Positions 55,456 through 63,785 of a DNA stretch of 64,000 bases are shown piece by piece (position 1 is the stretch's first letter; the number at the start of each line of letters is the position of its first letter). Origin of the DNA: Sutcliffiella cohnii (GTDB lineage: Bacteria > Bacillota > Bacilli > Bacillales > Bacillaceae_I); contig NZ_CP018866.1 in the NCBI RefSeq assembly GCF_002250055.1, positions 3,464,501 through 3,528,500 of the forward strand, read 5' to 3'. The position numbers and the translations under genes were made by a program. Below the pieces are notes generated by a model. The model worked only from the letters and a program-made list of their open reading frames with translations, searched no databases and was not told the DNA's origin.

Positions 55456-56229
55456 ATGAAAAAAAGAATTCCAATTACTGTCTTAAGTGGATATTTAGGG
55501 GCAGGTAAAACAACCTTACTGAACCACCTCTTACATAACCGTGAAGGTTTAAAAGTCGCTGTCATTGTTAACGATATGAGCGAAATTAATATCGATTCTA
55601 CTCTTATTCAACAAGGTGGTTTTACTAGAACAGAAGAAAAATTAGTAGAAATGCAAAATGGCTGCATTTGCTGTACTCTTCGTGATGATTTAATGCAAGA
55701 AGTAGATAGGTTAGTTGAGGAAGGAAATATAGATTATATTGTCATTGAATCTTCAGGAATTAGCGAACCGATTCCTGTTGCACAAACATTTACTTACATC
55801 GATGAGGAGCTCAATATTGATTTAACAAACAAATGTCGACTAGATACGATGGTAACAGTCGTTAATGCTGAAACTTGGCCAGACGAAATTGTTAGAGCAA
55901 AAGGATTCTTTTGGCTTGCAACGAGAAATAACATGGCTGGACTCCTATCACAAGCAGGAGCATCCATTATGATTCAAGGTGCTGGCGAATGGGTGGCTAG
56001 TTATAACGAAACAGAAAGAGAACAAACGTTACGCGAAGAGCCTGAACTATTAGATGACTGGGATAGTATATATGGCGATCGAAAGAATGAACTAGTTTTC
56101 ATTGGCGTAGAAATGAATAATTCAGATTTGATAGCTTCTCTAGACATCTGTCTATTAACTGAAGAGGAAATGAAGCTTGATTGGAGTTCGTTTCATGATC
56201 CATTACCAAAATTTATCGTAGAAGAATAA
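55456..56229 (+). CDS. zagA: ZagA/YciC-type CobW GTPase with large internal deletion
   Basis: 257 residues, where ZagA/YciC is near 400. N-terminal half is intact: P-loop [16 protein letters not shown], CxCC motif [22 protein letters not shown]. After MVTVVNAE it jumps directly to [20 protein letters not shown], the start of the C-terminal region, which then follows to the end. Missing are roughly 130-140 residues, including the NKxD guanine-specificity motif. Reading frame and ribosome site (AAAAGGAG) are intact. Zinc metallochaperone under Zur in B. subtilis; activity here is uncertain. Confidence 0.8.
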   Translation: MKKRIPITVLSGYLGAGKTTLLNHLLHNREGLKVAVIVNDMSEINIDSTLIQQGGFTRTEEKLVEMQNGCICCTLRDDLMQEVDRLVEEGNIDYIVIESSGISEPIPVAQTFTYIDEELNIDLTNKCRLDTMVTVVNAETWPDEIVRAKGFFWLATRNNMAGLLSQAGASIMIQGAGEWVASYNETEREQTLREEPELLDDWDSIYGDRKNELVFIGVEMNNSDLIASLDICLLTEEEMKLDWSSFHDPLPKFIVEE

Positions 56230-56247
56230 AAAAATATAGTTCTCAAA

Positions 56248-56262
56248 TCGTAACGATTACGA
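56248..56262. promoter_or_regulatory. Zur box before the zinc-binding lipoprotein gene
   Basis: TCGTAACGATTACGA, one mismatch to the Zur consensus. It lies directly before a TATAAT -10 box (56263-56268), so a bound repressor would occlude polymerase. Confidence 0.88.
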
Positions 56263-56305
56263 TATAATGTCAAAGGATAAAAAATATATTAACGGGGAGA
56301 GTAAT

Positions 56306-57526
56306 ATGAAAATAAAAGCAATAGTTTTTACATTTTTACTATTAATATTTACAGCTCTTGTTGGCTGTAGTAATAATAATACAACGAACGATGCAACTGA
56401 AACTAATAATAAAATAAAGGTATATACTACAATATATCCACTTGAAGATTTTACCAATAAAATTGGTGGAGAATTTGTTGATGTTGAATCCGTATATCCT
56501 CCTGGAGCAGATGCACATACGTATGAGCCAAGTACACGTGTTGTAAGTGAAATTGCTGTAGCAGATGTATTTATCTATTCAGGTGTAGGCGCAGAAGGTT
56601 TTGCTGACAAAATGAAAGATGTATTAAAAAACGAAAAAGTTATGATTATTCCTGCTGGTAAAGATATTGAACTATTAGACTATGACCATGATCACGATGC
56701 TCATGAAGAAGATCATAACCACGATCATGACCATGATCACGATGCTCATGAAGAAGATCACGACCACGATCACGATCATGAACATGATGCTCATGAAGAA
56801 GATCACGACCACGATCATGACCATGATCACGATGCTCATGAAGAAGATCACGACCACGATCACGATCATGAACATGATGCTCATGAAGAGGATCACGACC
56901 ACAACCATGATCATGATACTCATGAAGAAGATCACGACCATGATCATGACAATGAACATGAGACACAAGAAGAAAGTCACGACCATGATCATGCACACGC
57001 ACATGATGGCGATCCACATATTTGGATTGACCCTATTTTATCTATCCAATTAGCAGAAAATATTAAAGACGCACTTATTTCTTTAAACCCTGACCAAACA
57101 GAATTTTTTGAGAGTAACTTTAATGAATTAAAACAAGAATTAGAAGCAGTACACAATGAGTTTGATGAAATGGTTCAAACAGCTTCAACAAACAACATAC
57201 TAGTTTCACATGCCGCTTACGGATATTGGGAACATCGTTACGGAATTAATCAAATCAGTGTGACAGGATTATCCCCAACAGATGAGCCTTCACAAAGACA
57301 ATTAACTGAAATTATTAAAACAGCACAAGAAAATGATATAAAATACGTTATTTTTGATCAAAACATTACTGGAAAAATAGCAGAAATGGTTAGAACAGAG
57401 ATTAATGCAGAAGCATTGACTCTGCATAACCTTGAAGCGCTAACCGAAGAAGATATAGAAAATAATGAAGATTACTTTTCTCTCATGAGGAAGAATATTG
57501 AAACATTAAGAAAAGCATTAAATTAA
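56306..57526 (+). CDS. znuA: Zinc ABC transporter substrate-binding lipoprotein with expanded His-rich loop (ZnuA/AdcA)
   Basis: 406 residues from ATG 56306 (GGGGAG). Lipobox LVGC, Cys21. Cluster A-1 metal-binding fold: TTIYPLEDFTNKIGGEFVDV, PPGADAHTYEPS (first His), DGDPHIWIDP (second), VSHAAYGYWEHRYG (third) and FDQNITGK. An unusually long loop at about 127-235 consists of 15-residue units such as HDHDHDHEHDAHEED. The Zur box upstream fits zinc. No cognate permease or ATPase is adjacent; it may pair with an unlinked ZnuBC. Confidence 0.93.
   Translation: MKIKAIVFTFLLLIFTALVGCSNNNTTNDATETNNKIKVYTTIYPLEDFTNKIGGEFVDVESVYPPGADAHTYEPSTRVVSEIAVADVFIYSGVGAEGFADKMKDVLKNEKVMIIPAGKDIELLDYDHDHDAHEEDHNHDHDHDHDAHEEDHDHDHDHEHDAHEEDHDHDHDHDHDAHEEDHDHDHDHEHDAHEEDHDHNHDHDTHEEDHDHDHDNEHETQEESHDHDHAHAHDGDPHIWIDPILSIQLAENIKDALISLNPDQTEFFESNFNELKQELEAVHNEFDEMVQTASTNNILVSHAAYGYWEHRYGINQISVTGLSPTDEPSQRQLTEIIKTAQENDIKYVIFDQNITGKIAEMVRTEINAEALTLHNLEALTEEDIENNEDYFSLMRKNIETLRKALN
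56690..57000 (+). repeat. 45-bp in-frame repeats coding the His-rich loop
   Basis: About seven units of 45 bases (15 codons), with a 90-base higher-order duplication: units ending DHDHDAHEED and DHEHDAHEED alternate. Within the znuA gene. His codons alternate CAT/CAC, Asp GAC/GAT. Recent-looking slippage or recombination product. Confidence 0.85.
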
Positions 57527-57533
57527 GACGAAA

Positions 57534-57560
57534 AGTGCAGGCGGCTCGCTCAGGTCAAAA
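57534..57560 (+). repeat. Truncated copy C of the interspersed repeat
   Basis: GAAAAGTGCAGGCGGCTCG followed by CTCAGGTC resembles the first 30 bases of copy A. The remainder is absent. Confidence 0.5.
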
Positions 57561-57589
57561 GGAATTAAATTTTTTCCTAAACAACGAAA

Positions 57590-57630
57590 GAAGAGGAAGG
57601 CGGATTGTAACATCCCCCTTCCTTTTCTTT
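57590..57630. terminator. Terminator between znuA and the protease gene
   Basis: AAGAGGAAGG-GGAT and ATCC-CCTTCC-TCTT arms, imperfect, between convergent genes. Confidence 0.6.
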
Positions 57631-57633
57631 CGT

Positions 57634-59119
57634 TTATTTTTTATTTCTTAATAACGCTTGGTGTGCATTTACAATACCATGACCATAAATTTCATCATAC
57701 CCATTTTTTCCAGCATCAACAGCAGTTTGCTGTAGACGTGTTTGTACTTGCATTGGGGATGGTTTTTTACCCGTATCCGCTAATACACTAGCGATGTACG
57801 CTGCCGCGGCTCCAGAAACTTGAGGAGCAGCCATTGATGTGCCACCTTTCCAACCATAGCCTTCTCCAAATAATGCTTTAGCTTCTAATCCTCTCGCTGT
57901 ATTAAATGTCATATACGTTGGGACTGCACTTAAAACTAAATGTTTACTTCCACCTTGATTGTTTGGACCTAGGTCTCCACCTGGAGCCCCAAGATCAATA
58001 GCTCCGTTTCCATAGTTAGAATAGTACGCTAATCTATTTTCAGTACCAAAACCAGCACCAATAGAAGAAACTGTTACTACTCCTGGTATTTGAGCAGGTA
58101 CATAAAATACTGCTCCTTTTGCTTCCCAACCGTCTGTTCTGCCTTCATTTATTTTTTCCGCGACTTTAGAAGGATTACTTAAATCGTAAGATGAATTTCC
58201 AGCGGATGCTACTACTGTAGCCCCTTTTTTCACAGCATATCTTACTGCACGTGTATACGCTGTATAATCTGCTGCGCTATTGCCACCTCTTATTTTTTCA
58301 CCAGTATTTGGATTTGTATAGAACCATTGACCAAGAAGTCGCGTACCACCTAAGCTCATATTAATAACATCGACACCGTCATTTGCAGCAGCAATAATCG
58401 CATCCGTAATCCAAATTTGTTGTGCCCCACCGGTAGCTCCAAAAACTCGATAAGAACGTAATGTAACACCAGGTGCTACCCCTTTCATTCTACCATCAGC
58501 ACCAATTGTACCTGCTACGTGAGTACCATGACTATTCCAATCCCAAGAGTCAGTTGTCCCAGGTACGAATGTTTTAGATCCTTCTAGATCAACATTTGCA
58601 ACTAGATCCGGATGATTAAAATCAAATCCTGTATCGATAACAGCTACAACCACTTCACTTCTTCCCTCTTTATTAATACTATGGCTAGCCCCATTGTTTG
58701 TCACCTGCTCAATATCCCATTGATAACCCGATTCCCAAATATTCTCGATAATATTAGTGTTTGTTTCTACCTCGTTACCATCTGTTTCAAATTCAGGTAA
58801 TTCAAGATTTACTTCTACGGAAGGTCCAATAGATAACACTTGTTTATTTTTCAACATTTCTTTTAGAAAAGTTCCTGAATTATTTGTTGCAACTTCAATT
58901 ACACCAATTTGTGGTACTTCATATGTAATTTGTCCTCCTGCTTTTGAAACAAGTGTATTCACATTTGAAGGTAAATTCTCCGACTGAATGAAATACTACT
59001 AACAGTCGCTGTTCATGAAGTGATGCGTTAACTGTGGAAGTGTTCCCAAAACTTAATGAAGAAAAAGCTAAAATTAATACTAATGTTGCGGAAAAAATTG
59101 ATTTCAACACCTTTGCCAT
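57634..59119 (-). pseudogene. Secreted subtilisin-like (S8) serine protease, frameshifted
   Basis: Two frames together give a full protease. From 59119 (GGGAGGGAATGGA before ATG) comes a signal peptide MAKVLKSIFSATLVLILAFS then HEQRLLVVF; from about 58962 a second frame continues NVNTLVSKAGGQITYEV and the 440-residue mature region. One extra base near 58983-58994 breaks the frame (the bases there would read QSENLPSNV in the other frame). Catalytic triad intact: Asp in VIDTGFDFNHPDL, His in NSHGTHVAGTIG, Ser in GGTSMAAPQVSG. Either an inactivated gene or a sequence error. Confidence 0.8.
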
Positions 59120-59288
59120 TCCATTCCCTCCCTATAATAAAAGTCTATTTAACTTAGACAACCCTATTTTATTGTATAAGTAGGAAAAATGCGTCAACCG
59201 ATAGCGCTAATTTTCAAAATATTCAAAATAGGTTTTTCTACTCTTTTTTTATTGAAAATAAGTAGAATGTTATTAAAAAACGCAAAAA

Positions 59289-59322
59289 AGCGTATAAGAG
59301 ATATATACACTCTTTTACGCTT
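59289..59322 (-). terminator. Terminator of the His9 CobW gene
   Basis: AGCGTATAAGAG and CTCTTTTACGCT arms; minus-strand T-run follows. Confidence 0.75.
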
Positions 59323-59325
59323 CAT

Positions 59326-60249
59326 TTAATTCTCCTCTTGAAAAAGCCTCTCTATTTCTTCCTTTGATAAATCTTTCCCGATTAAAATAATTTTAGGTGA
59401 TTCATTCTCCTTAATTTTATGTACAGATAATTGCTTAGCTGCGTATTGAAATTCATATAAGTCATTTGACGTATCTAAATAAACAATCCCTTTTGCCCTA
59501 ATTACTTTCGTTGCTAATGACTTTAACTTTTCTTCTAGCTGCTTGCGAGTAATTGGTTTAGCCCACTTCATTTTTATTGCTTCAATATGATGGTGATGAT
59601 GGTGATGATGGTGATCTTGTTCACTCACCTCTACAACATGTACCCTTTTTTCTAACAATATTTCAAGTGGAATTTCTCCATGAGTCGTCTGATACATCGG
59701 AATATCTCGATTCATCTCAAGTAAGATTTTTCTCTCTACCTTTTTCAATTCTTTTTCAGATACTAAGTCAATTTTATTTATAATAAGTAAGGAAGCAGCT
59801 TCAATCTGTTCCTTAAGGAGTGCTCTAATTTCTTTAGAACTTGCAAAAAAGCTTTGATATTCTAAATAGTGACTTGCATCAACGATACTTATCATAGATT
59901 GTAGCTCAAACGTATCAATAAAATGAGGATCAAAAAGTATGTCTCGGATTTCTAACGGGTTTGCTACACCGGTTCCTTCAATTAGTAACACATCAATGGG
60001 CTCATTTTTTAATGATTGGAGCGTACCCTTTAAATCACCTTGGATCGTACAACATATACAGCCATTTAAAAGTTCAATCATCTTTTCTTCACTAAAGAGA
60101 TGTTTCTCTACGTTTTCATCTCCTAGTTCATTTAATATAATGCCAGGCTGTTTATTCTCCTTTTTGAAGTGGTTAATCATGTGAAGTAAAACCGTTGTTT
60201 TTCCACTACCTAAAAATCCACTAATAACGTAGACAGGTATCTTTTTCAT
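59326..60249 (-). CDS. CobW-family GTPase (COG0523) with poly-His tract, probable zinc metallochaperone
   Basis: 307 residues from ATG 60249 (AAGGAGGAAGG). P-loop ISGFLGSGKTTVLLHMI, CxCC motif GCICCTIQGDL, Walker B-like LLIEGTGVANP, guanine motif INKIDLVS, then nine consecutive His at about 219-227 and a CobW C-terminal domain (KVIRAKGIVYLD). Zur box upstream. It probably delivers zinc to a client protein under zinc limitation; the intact counterpart to the shortened ZagA-like protein. Confidence 0.9.
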   Translation of the reverse strand: MKKIPVYVISGFLGSGKTTVLLHMINHFKKENKQPGIILNELGDENVEKHLFSEEKMIELLNGCICCTIQGDLKGTLQSLKNEPIDVLLIEGTGVANPLEIRDILFDPHFIDTFELQSMISIVDASHYLEYQSFFASSKEIRALLKEQIEAASLLIINKIDLVSEKELKKVERKILLEMNRDIPMYQTTHGEIPLEILLEKRVHVVEVSEQDHHHHHHHHHIEAIKMKWAKPITRKQLEEKLKSLATKVIRAKGIVYLDTSNDLYEFQYAAKQLSVHKIKENESPKIILIGKDLSKEEIERLFQEEN

Positions 60250-60336
60250 GACCTTCCTCCTTATTTTTCCCTCTATTATCGTTATTCCCATTTATCGCTT
60301 TCATACTCATTATTGTATACTTTATTATAACATAAA

Positions 60337-60351
60337 GCGTAACAATTACGA
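60337..60351. promoter_or_regulatory. Zur box between CobW gene and DUF1540 gene
   Basis: Plus-strand GCGTAACAATTACGA matches the Zur consensus in all but two positions. It may control the His9 CobW gene (minus) and possibly the DUF1540 gene (plus). Confidence 0.82.
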
Positions 60352-60513
60352 TTTATGTTATATTTGAATAACCACTGAAATAAATAAATGGTGAGTATAA
60401 TATGAAAAGACACGTTGAGGAAAATGCACCTTGCACTCCCACTTATTAACAGAATTATCTTCTTTTTGACGATACATAATAATGTTGTATCTTCTGAAAA
60501 AGGGGGCACAACA

Positions 60514-60681
60514 ATGGGAAGAGAAGTTGAAGTTTTATGTGAAGTGAAAAACTGTCACTATTGGGGACAAGGAAACCTTTGTAATGCAGATGCCATTTAT
60601 GTTGTATCACATAGAGGTACTGAAGCATCTGATTCGAAGGAAACGGATTGTAAAACATTTGAACCAAGCACTAGCATGTAA
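60514..60681 (+). CDS. DUF1540 small cysteine-rich protein
   Basis: 55 residues from ATG 60514 (AAAGGGGGC). Four conserved Cys: CEVKNCHYWGQGNLCNAD and DCKTFEP, the DUF1540 pattern, likely a small metal-binding knuckle. Function unknown; many spore formers have it. Neighbouring Zur box and zinc chaperones suggest a zinc link here, not shown. Confidence 0.85.
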   Translation: MGREVEVLCEVKNCHYWGQGNLCNADAIYVVSHRGTEASDSKETDCKTFEPSTSM

Positions 60682-60688
60682 AAAAAGT

Positions 60689-60717
60689 AGCAGTTCCAGA
60701 TTTACACTGGAACTGCT
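60689..60717. terminator. Bidirectional terminator, DUF1540 gene and mntD
   Basis: AGCAGTTCCAG and CTGGAACTGCT arms with a 7-base loop; A-run at left. Confidence 0.85.
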
Positions 60718-60718
60718 C

Positions 60719-61606
60719 TTAATTGGAGCTCGATTGAACGAATTTTTTACGAACTAACCATTTAATAAATATCCCATGTTTCGGGGAGAAGAAAAAGCAT
60801 AAAACAAAAAGAATCCCTGCCATTGTTGCCATTGAACCTGAAATAGACACATTTAAAATAGATGCTGCGTAATACCCTAAACCTGCTGCTAAAACACCAA
60901 GTAAAGCACTTAGTAGTAACATAATACTTAGTCTATCTGTTAATAAATATGCACTTGCTCCAGGGGCTATTAACATAGCAACAACTAGTATAGCACCAAC
61001 GCTATCAAAAGAAGCAACGGTTGTTATAGAAAGCATTCCCATCAGTACGTAATGAATAAACATAACCGGAATTCCAATCGCTGTTGCCATTTCAGGATCA
61101 AACGAGGTTATTTTTAATTCCTTATAGAAAATTACGATTAAAGTGAGGTTAATGAAAAGAACTATCCCTAACATCCAAACTGCTATTGGTCCTAAATCCA
61201 CTCCACCTATTTCCCAAGTATTCCACGGTACGAAGGCAATCTCACCCATTAGAGCATGATCCACATCTAAATGAATTCTGCCAGCATAAAGAGAGATTAG
61301 TACTACTCCAAGTGCAAATAAGGAAGTAAAGACTACCCCTATTGCAGCATCTGATTGAACTCCTGAGGAATGGAGGAGCTGTACAAAAAATGCTGTTAAC
61401 AAACCAACAATTATAGCACCAGCAAACATATAGATTCCTTCCATACTACTGCTAACCAAATACGCTGCTACGATTCCAAGTAAAACAGTGTGACTAATTG
61501 CATCTGCTAACATAGCCATCTTTCTTAAAATTAGAAAGCATCCAGTAATACCACAAGTAATACCGACGAGAGAACCAGTTACGATAATCCATGCTTCGTA
61601 CGTCAT
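60719..61606 (-). CDS. mntD: Manganese ABC transporter permease MntD
   Basis: 295 residues, about eight spans, ABC-3 family. GCFLILRKMAMLADAISHTVLLG, DPEMATAIGIPV and MLIAPGASAYLLTDR are family motifs. Start overlaps mntC stop by four bases. With MntC it forms the membrane part of the manganese importer. Gene order mntABCD matches B. subtilis. Confidence 0.9.
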   Translation of the reverse strand: MTYEAWIIVTGSLVGITCGITGCFLILRKMAMLADAISHTVLLGIVAAYLVSSSMEGIYMFAGAIIVGLLTAFFVQLLHSSGVQSDAAIGVVFTSLFALGVVLISLYAGRIHLDVDHALMGEIAFVPWNTWEIGGVDLGPIAVWMLGIVLFINLTLIVIFYKELKITSFDPEMATAIGIPVMFIHYVLMGMLSITTVASFDSVGAILVVAMLIAPGASAYLLTDRLSIMLLLSALLGVLAAGLGYYAASILNVSISGSMATMAGILFVLCFFFSPKHGIFIKWLVRKKFVQSSSN

Positions 61607-62937
61607 GAATGTCCTGCCTCCCTTTTGCTTATCATTTGGTAGTTTCGTTCTTTACTATTTTTTAATTGATATAGTGATAAGGCAATCGGTTCTCTTCCGA
61701 ATTCTTTGAGTAAATGTGTTAGCTGTTGTATTAATTCTTTTGGTTCGTTGAGCACATTATATCCACTTTCTCGCCAATTTAATTCTGGAAATTGACTTTC
61801 ATTCATTAAATACATATCTAATAATCTTTCTTTTAACACAATTTCATGCGCTATAAATAACCCTTTTTCGGTTAAATAAATTTGATAGTTTTCGTCTATA
61901 GAAATTAATTTTTCCTTCATTAATCTTTTATAAATAAAAGGAGTGAATAAGGAGTTTTCACTCTCTTTAATATTAACAACACCTATACAATTGGAAGAAG
62001 CTAATGATTTTTCTGTCTCATTATATAAACTAGTTAGGATGTTTTCTAGTACAACTTGTTTTCTGACCATTAATAGTTTATATGCTTGGAATAGCACTCC
62101 TCTTTTTACACCAAATAATAAGGAAAACAAAAACATCATAGTTGCTGCTAGAATAATTAATGGCCCGGTAGGCATTCCTCTAGTTAGGGTACTAAGAAGG
62201 GTTCCTATTACTCCAGACACACCTCCAATGACTCCTGAAATAATAACCATATAATCTAGCCTTTCTGTCCAATACCTTGCAGAAATTGCCGGAGTAATTA
62301 ACATCGCCGCCATTAGAACAACTCCAACTGCTTGAAGACCAATCACTACCGCACAGACAATTAAAGTCATTAATAAGCCATTTAGCCATTTAACAGGTAA
62401 CCCAATTCCTTGTGCAAATTGTGCATCAAAAGTTATTAACTTTAATTCTTTGAATAATAGAATGGTAGTTGCTATAAGAATTATAGAAACAGTTGTTATA
62501 ATGTTTACATCACTGCCTACAATTGAAGCTGCCTGCCCAAAAATGAAAGAATCTAAGCCTGCTTGATTCCCTTTACCTAGCTGTTGAATGTAAGTTAATA
62601 ACGTAATTCCTAATCCGAAAAACACACTTAATACTAATCCAATCGCTGTATCTTCCTTAATTCTCGAGTGCTTAATTATCGCTTGAATACAATAAGTACC
62701 TATTAAACCAGATAAGGCGGCACCAATCATAAACCACGACATAGACTTAGCCCCATAAATAAGAAATGCAATACAAATACCAGGCAAAGCGGCATGGGCC
62801 ATCGCATCTCCTAATAAGCTTTGCTTTCTTAGTAAAGCAAAACTACCTAAAACACCACTGGCGATACCTAACAAGGACGTACCAATTAATACCCATTGTA
62901 CATTGGGATCTTGAAGCATTTGTAAGAGGAAATCCAT
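61603..62937 (-). CDS. mntC: Manganese ABC transporter permease MntC with C-terminal winged-helix (DtxR-like) domain
   Basis: 444 residues, versus about 290 for a plain ABC-3 permease. Residues 1-285 are the permease (GSFALLRKQSLLGDAMAHAALPG, DAQFAQGIGLPV, MLITPAISARYW). After that comes a soluble domain with a winged-helix and metal-sensor look: RLMKEKLISIDENYQIYLTE, KGLFIAHEIVLKERLLDMYL. Such fusions are known in Bacillus MntC; its role (perhaps metal sensing) is not clear. Preceded by mntB, overlaps mntD. Confidence 0.9.
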   Translation of the reverse strand: MDFLLQMLQDPNVQWVLIGTSLLGIASGVLGSFALLRKQSLLGDAMAHAALPGICIAFLIYGAKSMSWFMIGAALSGLIGTYCIQAIIKHSRIKEDTAIGLVLSVFFGLGITLLTYIQQLGKGNQAGLDSFIFGQAASIVGSDVNIITTVSIILIATTILLFKELKLITFDAQFAQGIGLPVKWLNGLLMTLIVCAVVIGLQAVGVVLMAAMLITPAISARYWTERLDYMVIISGVIGGVSGVIGTLLSTLTRGMPTGPLIILAATMMFLFSLLFGVKRGVLFQAYKLLMVRKQVVLENILTSLYNETEKSLASSNCIGVVNIKESENSLFTPFIYKRLMKEKLISIDENYQIYLTEKGLFIAHEIVLKERLLDMYLMNESQFPELNWRESGYNVLNEPKELIQQLTHLLKEFGREPIALSLYQLKNSKERNYQMISKREAGHS

Positions 62938-62947
62938 ATTTTCACCC

Positions 62948-63694
62948 CTACTGTTCGATTAGCGTATTATTTTGATCTAAAAACGCTAATCTCCCACCAT
63001 ATGTTTTTTGTAAATTTTCAATTGTAAAGACTTCATTAGTAGGTCCTAGTGCTACTTTACGTAAGTTTAGAAGTAATACCCAGTCAAAATATTCTTTAAC
63101 AGTTTGTAAGTCATGATGTACGACTAGTACTGTTTTCCCTTGTTCTTTTAATTCATTTAAAATTGTAATGATTGCCTTCTCCGTTGCTGCATCTACCCCT
63201 ACAAACGGTTCATCCATAAAATAGATGCTAGCATCTTGTGCTAACGCTCTAGCAAGAAACACTCTCTGTTGCTGACCTCCTGAAAGTTGGCTAATTTGAC
63301 GTTTAGCATATTCTTTCATTCCAACTTTATCAAGGCATTCAAGAGCATAAGCAATGTCCTTTTTGTTTGGCCTCTTAAACCAACCGATATGCCCATATCT
63401 CCCCATTAATACTACATCTAAGGCATTTGTTGGGAAATCCCAATCAACAGAGCCTCTTTGCGGTACATAACCAATTAATTTTCTTTGACTTTTATATTGC
63501 CTATCGTATATAGTTACATGCCCTGTTGCTCTCGGAATTAATTCCAGTATTGCTTTTATTAAAGTAGATTTTCCGGCACCGTTTGGACCTATTATTCCAA
63601 TTAGCTTTCCTTCAGGAATCGAAAAGCTTACTTCTTTTAAAACAGGTTTTCGATTATACGCAACAGTTAAATTTTCCACTTTTAATGGGTCCAT
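62948..63694 (-). CDS. mntB: Manganese ABC transporter ATPase MntB
   Basis: 248 residues from ATG 63694; the frame runs open further upstream to 63748. Walker [13 protein letters not shown], signature [15 protein letters not shown], Walker [13 protein letters not shown], switch His in [27 protein letters not shown] is typical for Mn/Zn importers. It precedes mntC by 10 bases. The extra upstream codons would run into the mntA-mntB hairpin, so the shorter start is preferred. Confidence 0.93.
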   Translation of the reverse strand: MDPLKVENLTVAYNRKPVLKEVSFSIPEGKLIGIIGPNGAGKSTLIKAILELIPRATGHVTIYDRQYKSQRKLIGYVPQRGSVDWDFPTNALDVVLMGRYGHIGWFKRPNKKDIAYALECLDKVGMKEYAKRQISQLSGGQQQRVFLARALAQDASIYFMDEPFVGVDAATEKAIITILNELKEQGKTVLVVHHDLQTVKEYFDWVLLLNLRKVALGPTNEVFTIENLQKTYGGRLAFLDQNNTLIEQ

Positions 63695-63741
63695 AATATT
63701 TTTCTTCACATCCTTAACGTTAATGAAACAATTAAGAAGGA

Positions 63742-63774
63742 TGGGCATTTGACATACAATTTCTCAAATACCCA
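63742..63774 (-). terminator. Hairpin between mntA and mntB
   Basis: TGGGTATTTGA and TCAAATGCCCA arms (one G-T pair) in the minus-strand sense, without a T-run. It probably protects the mntA mRNA or partly stops transcription so more binding protein is made. Confidence 0.5.
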
Positions 63775-63785
63775 CTCCTCCCATA

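Noticed and set aside
56646..57053. Antisense and out-of-frame open frames across the His-rich repeats
   Set aside because: They arise from the GATCAC-type repetitive codons; low-complexity products, no ribosome sites, fully inside znuA.
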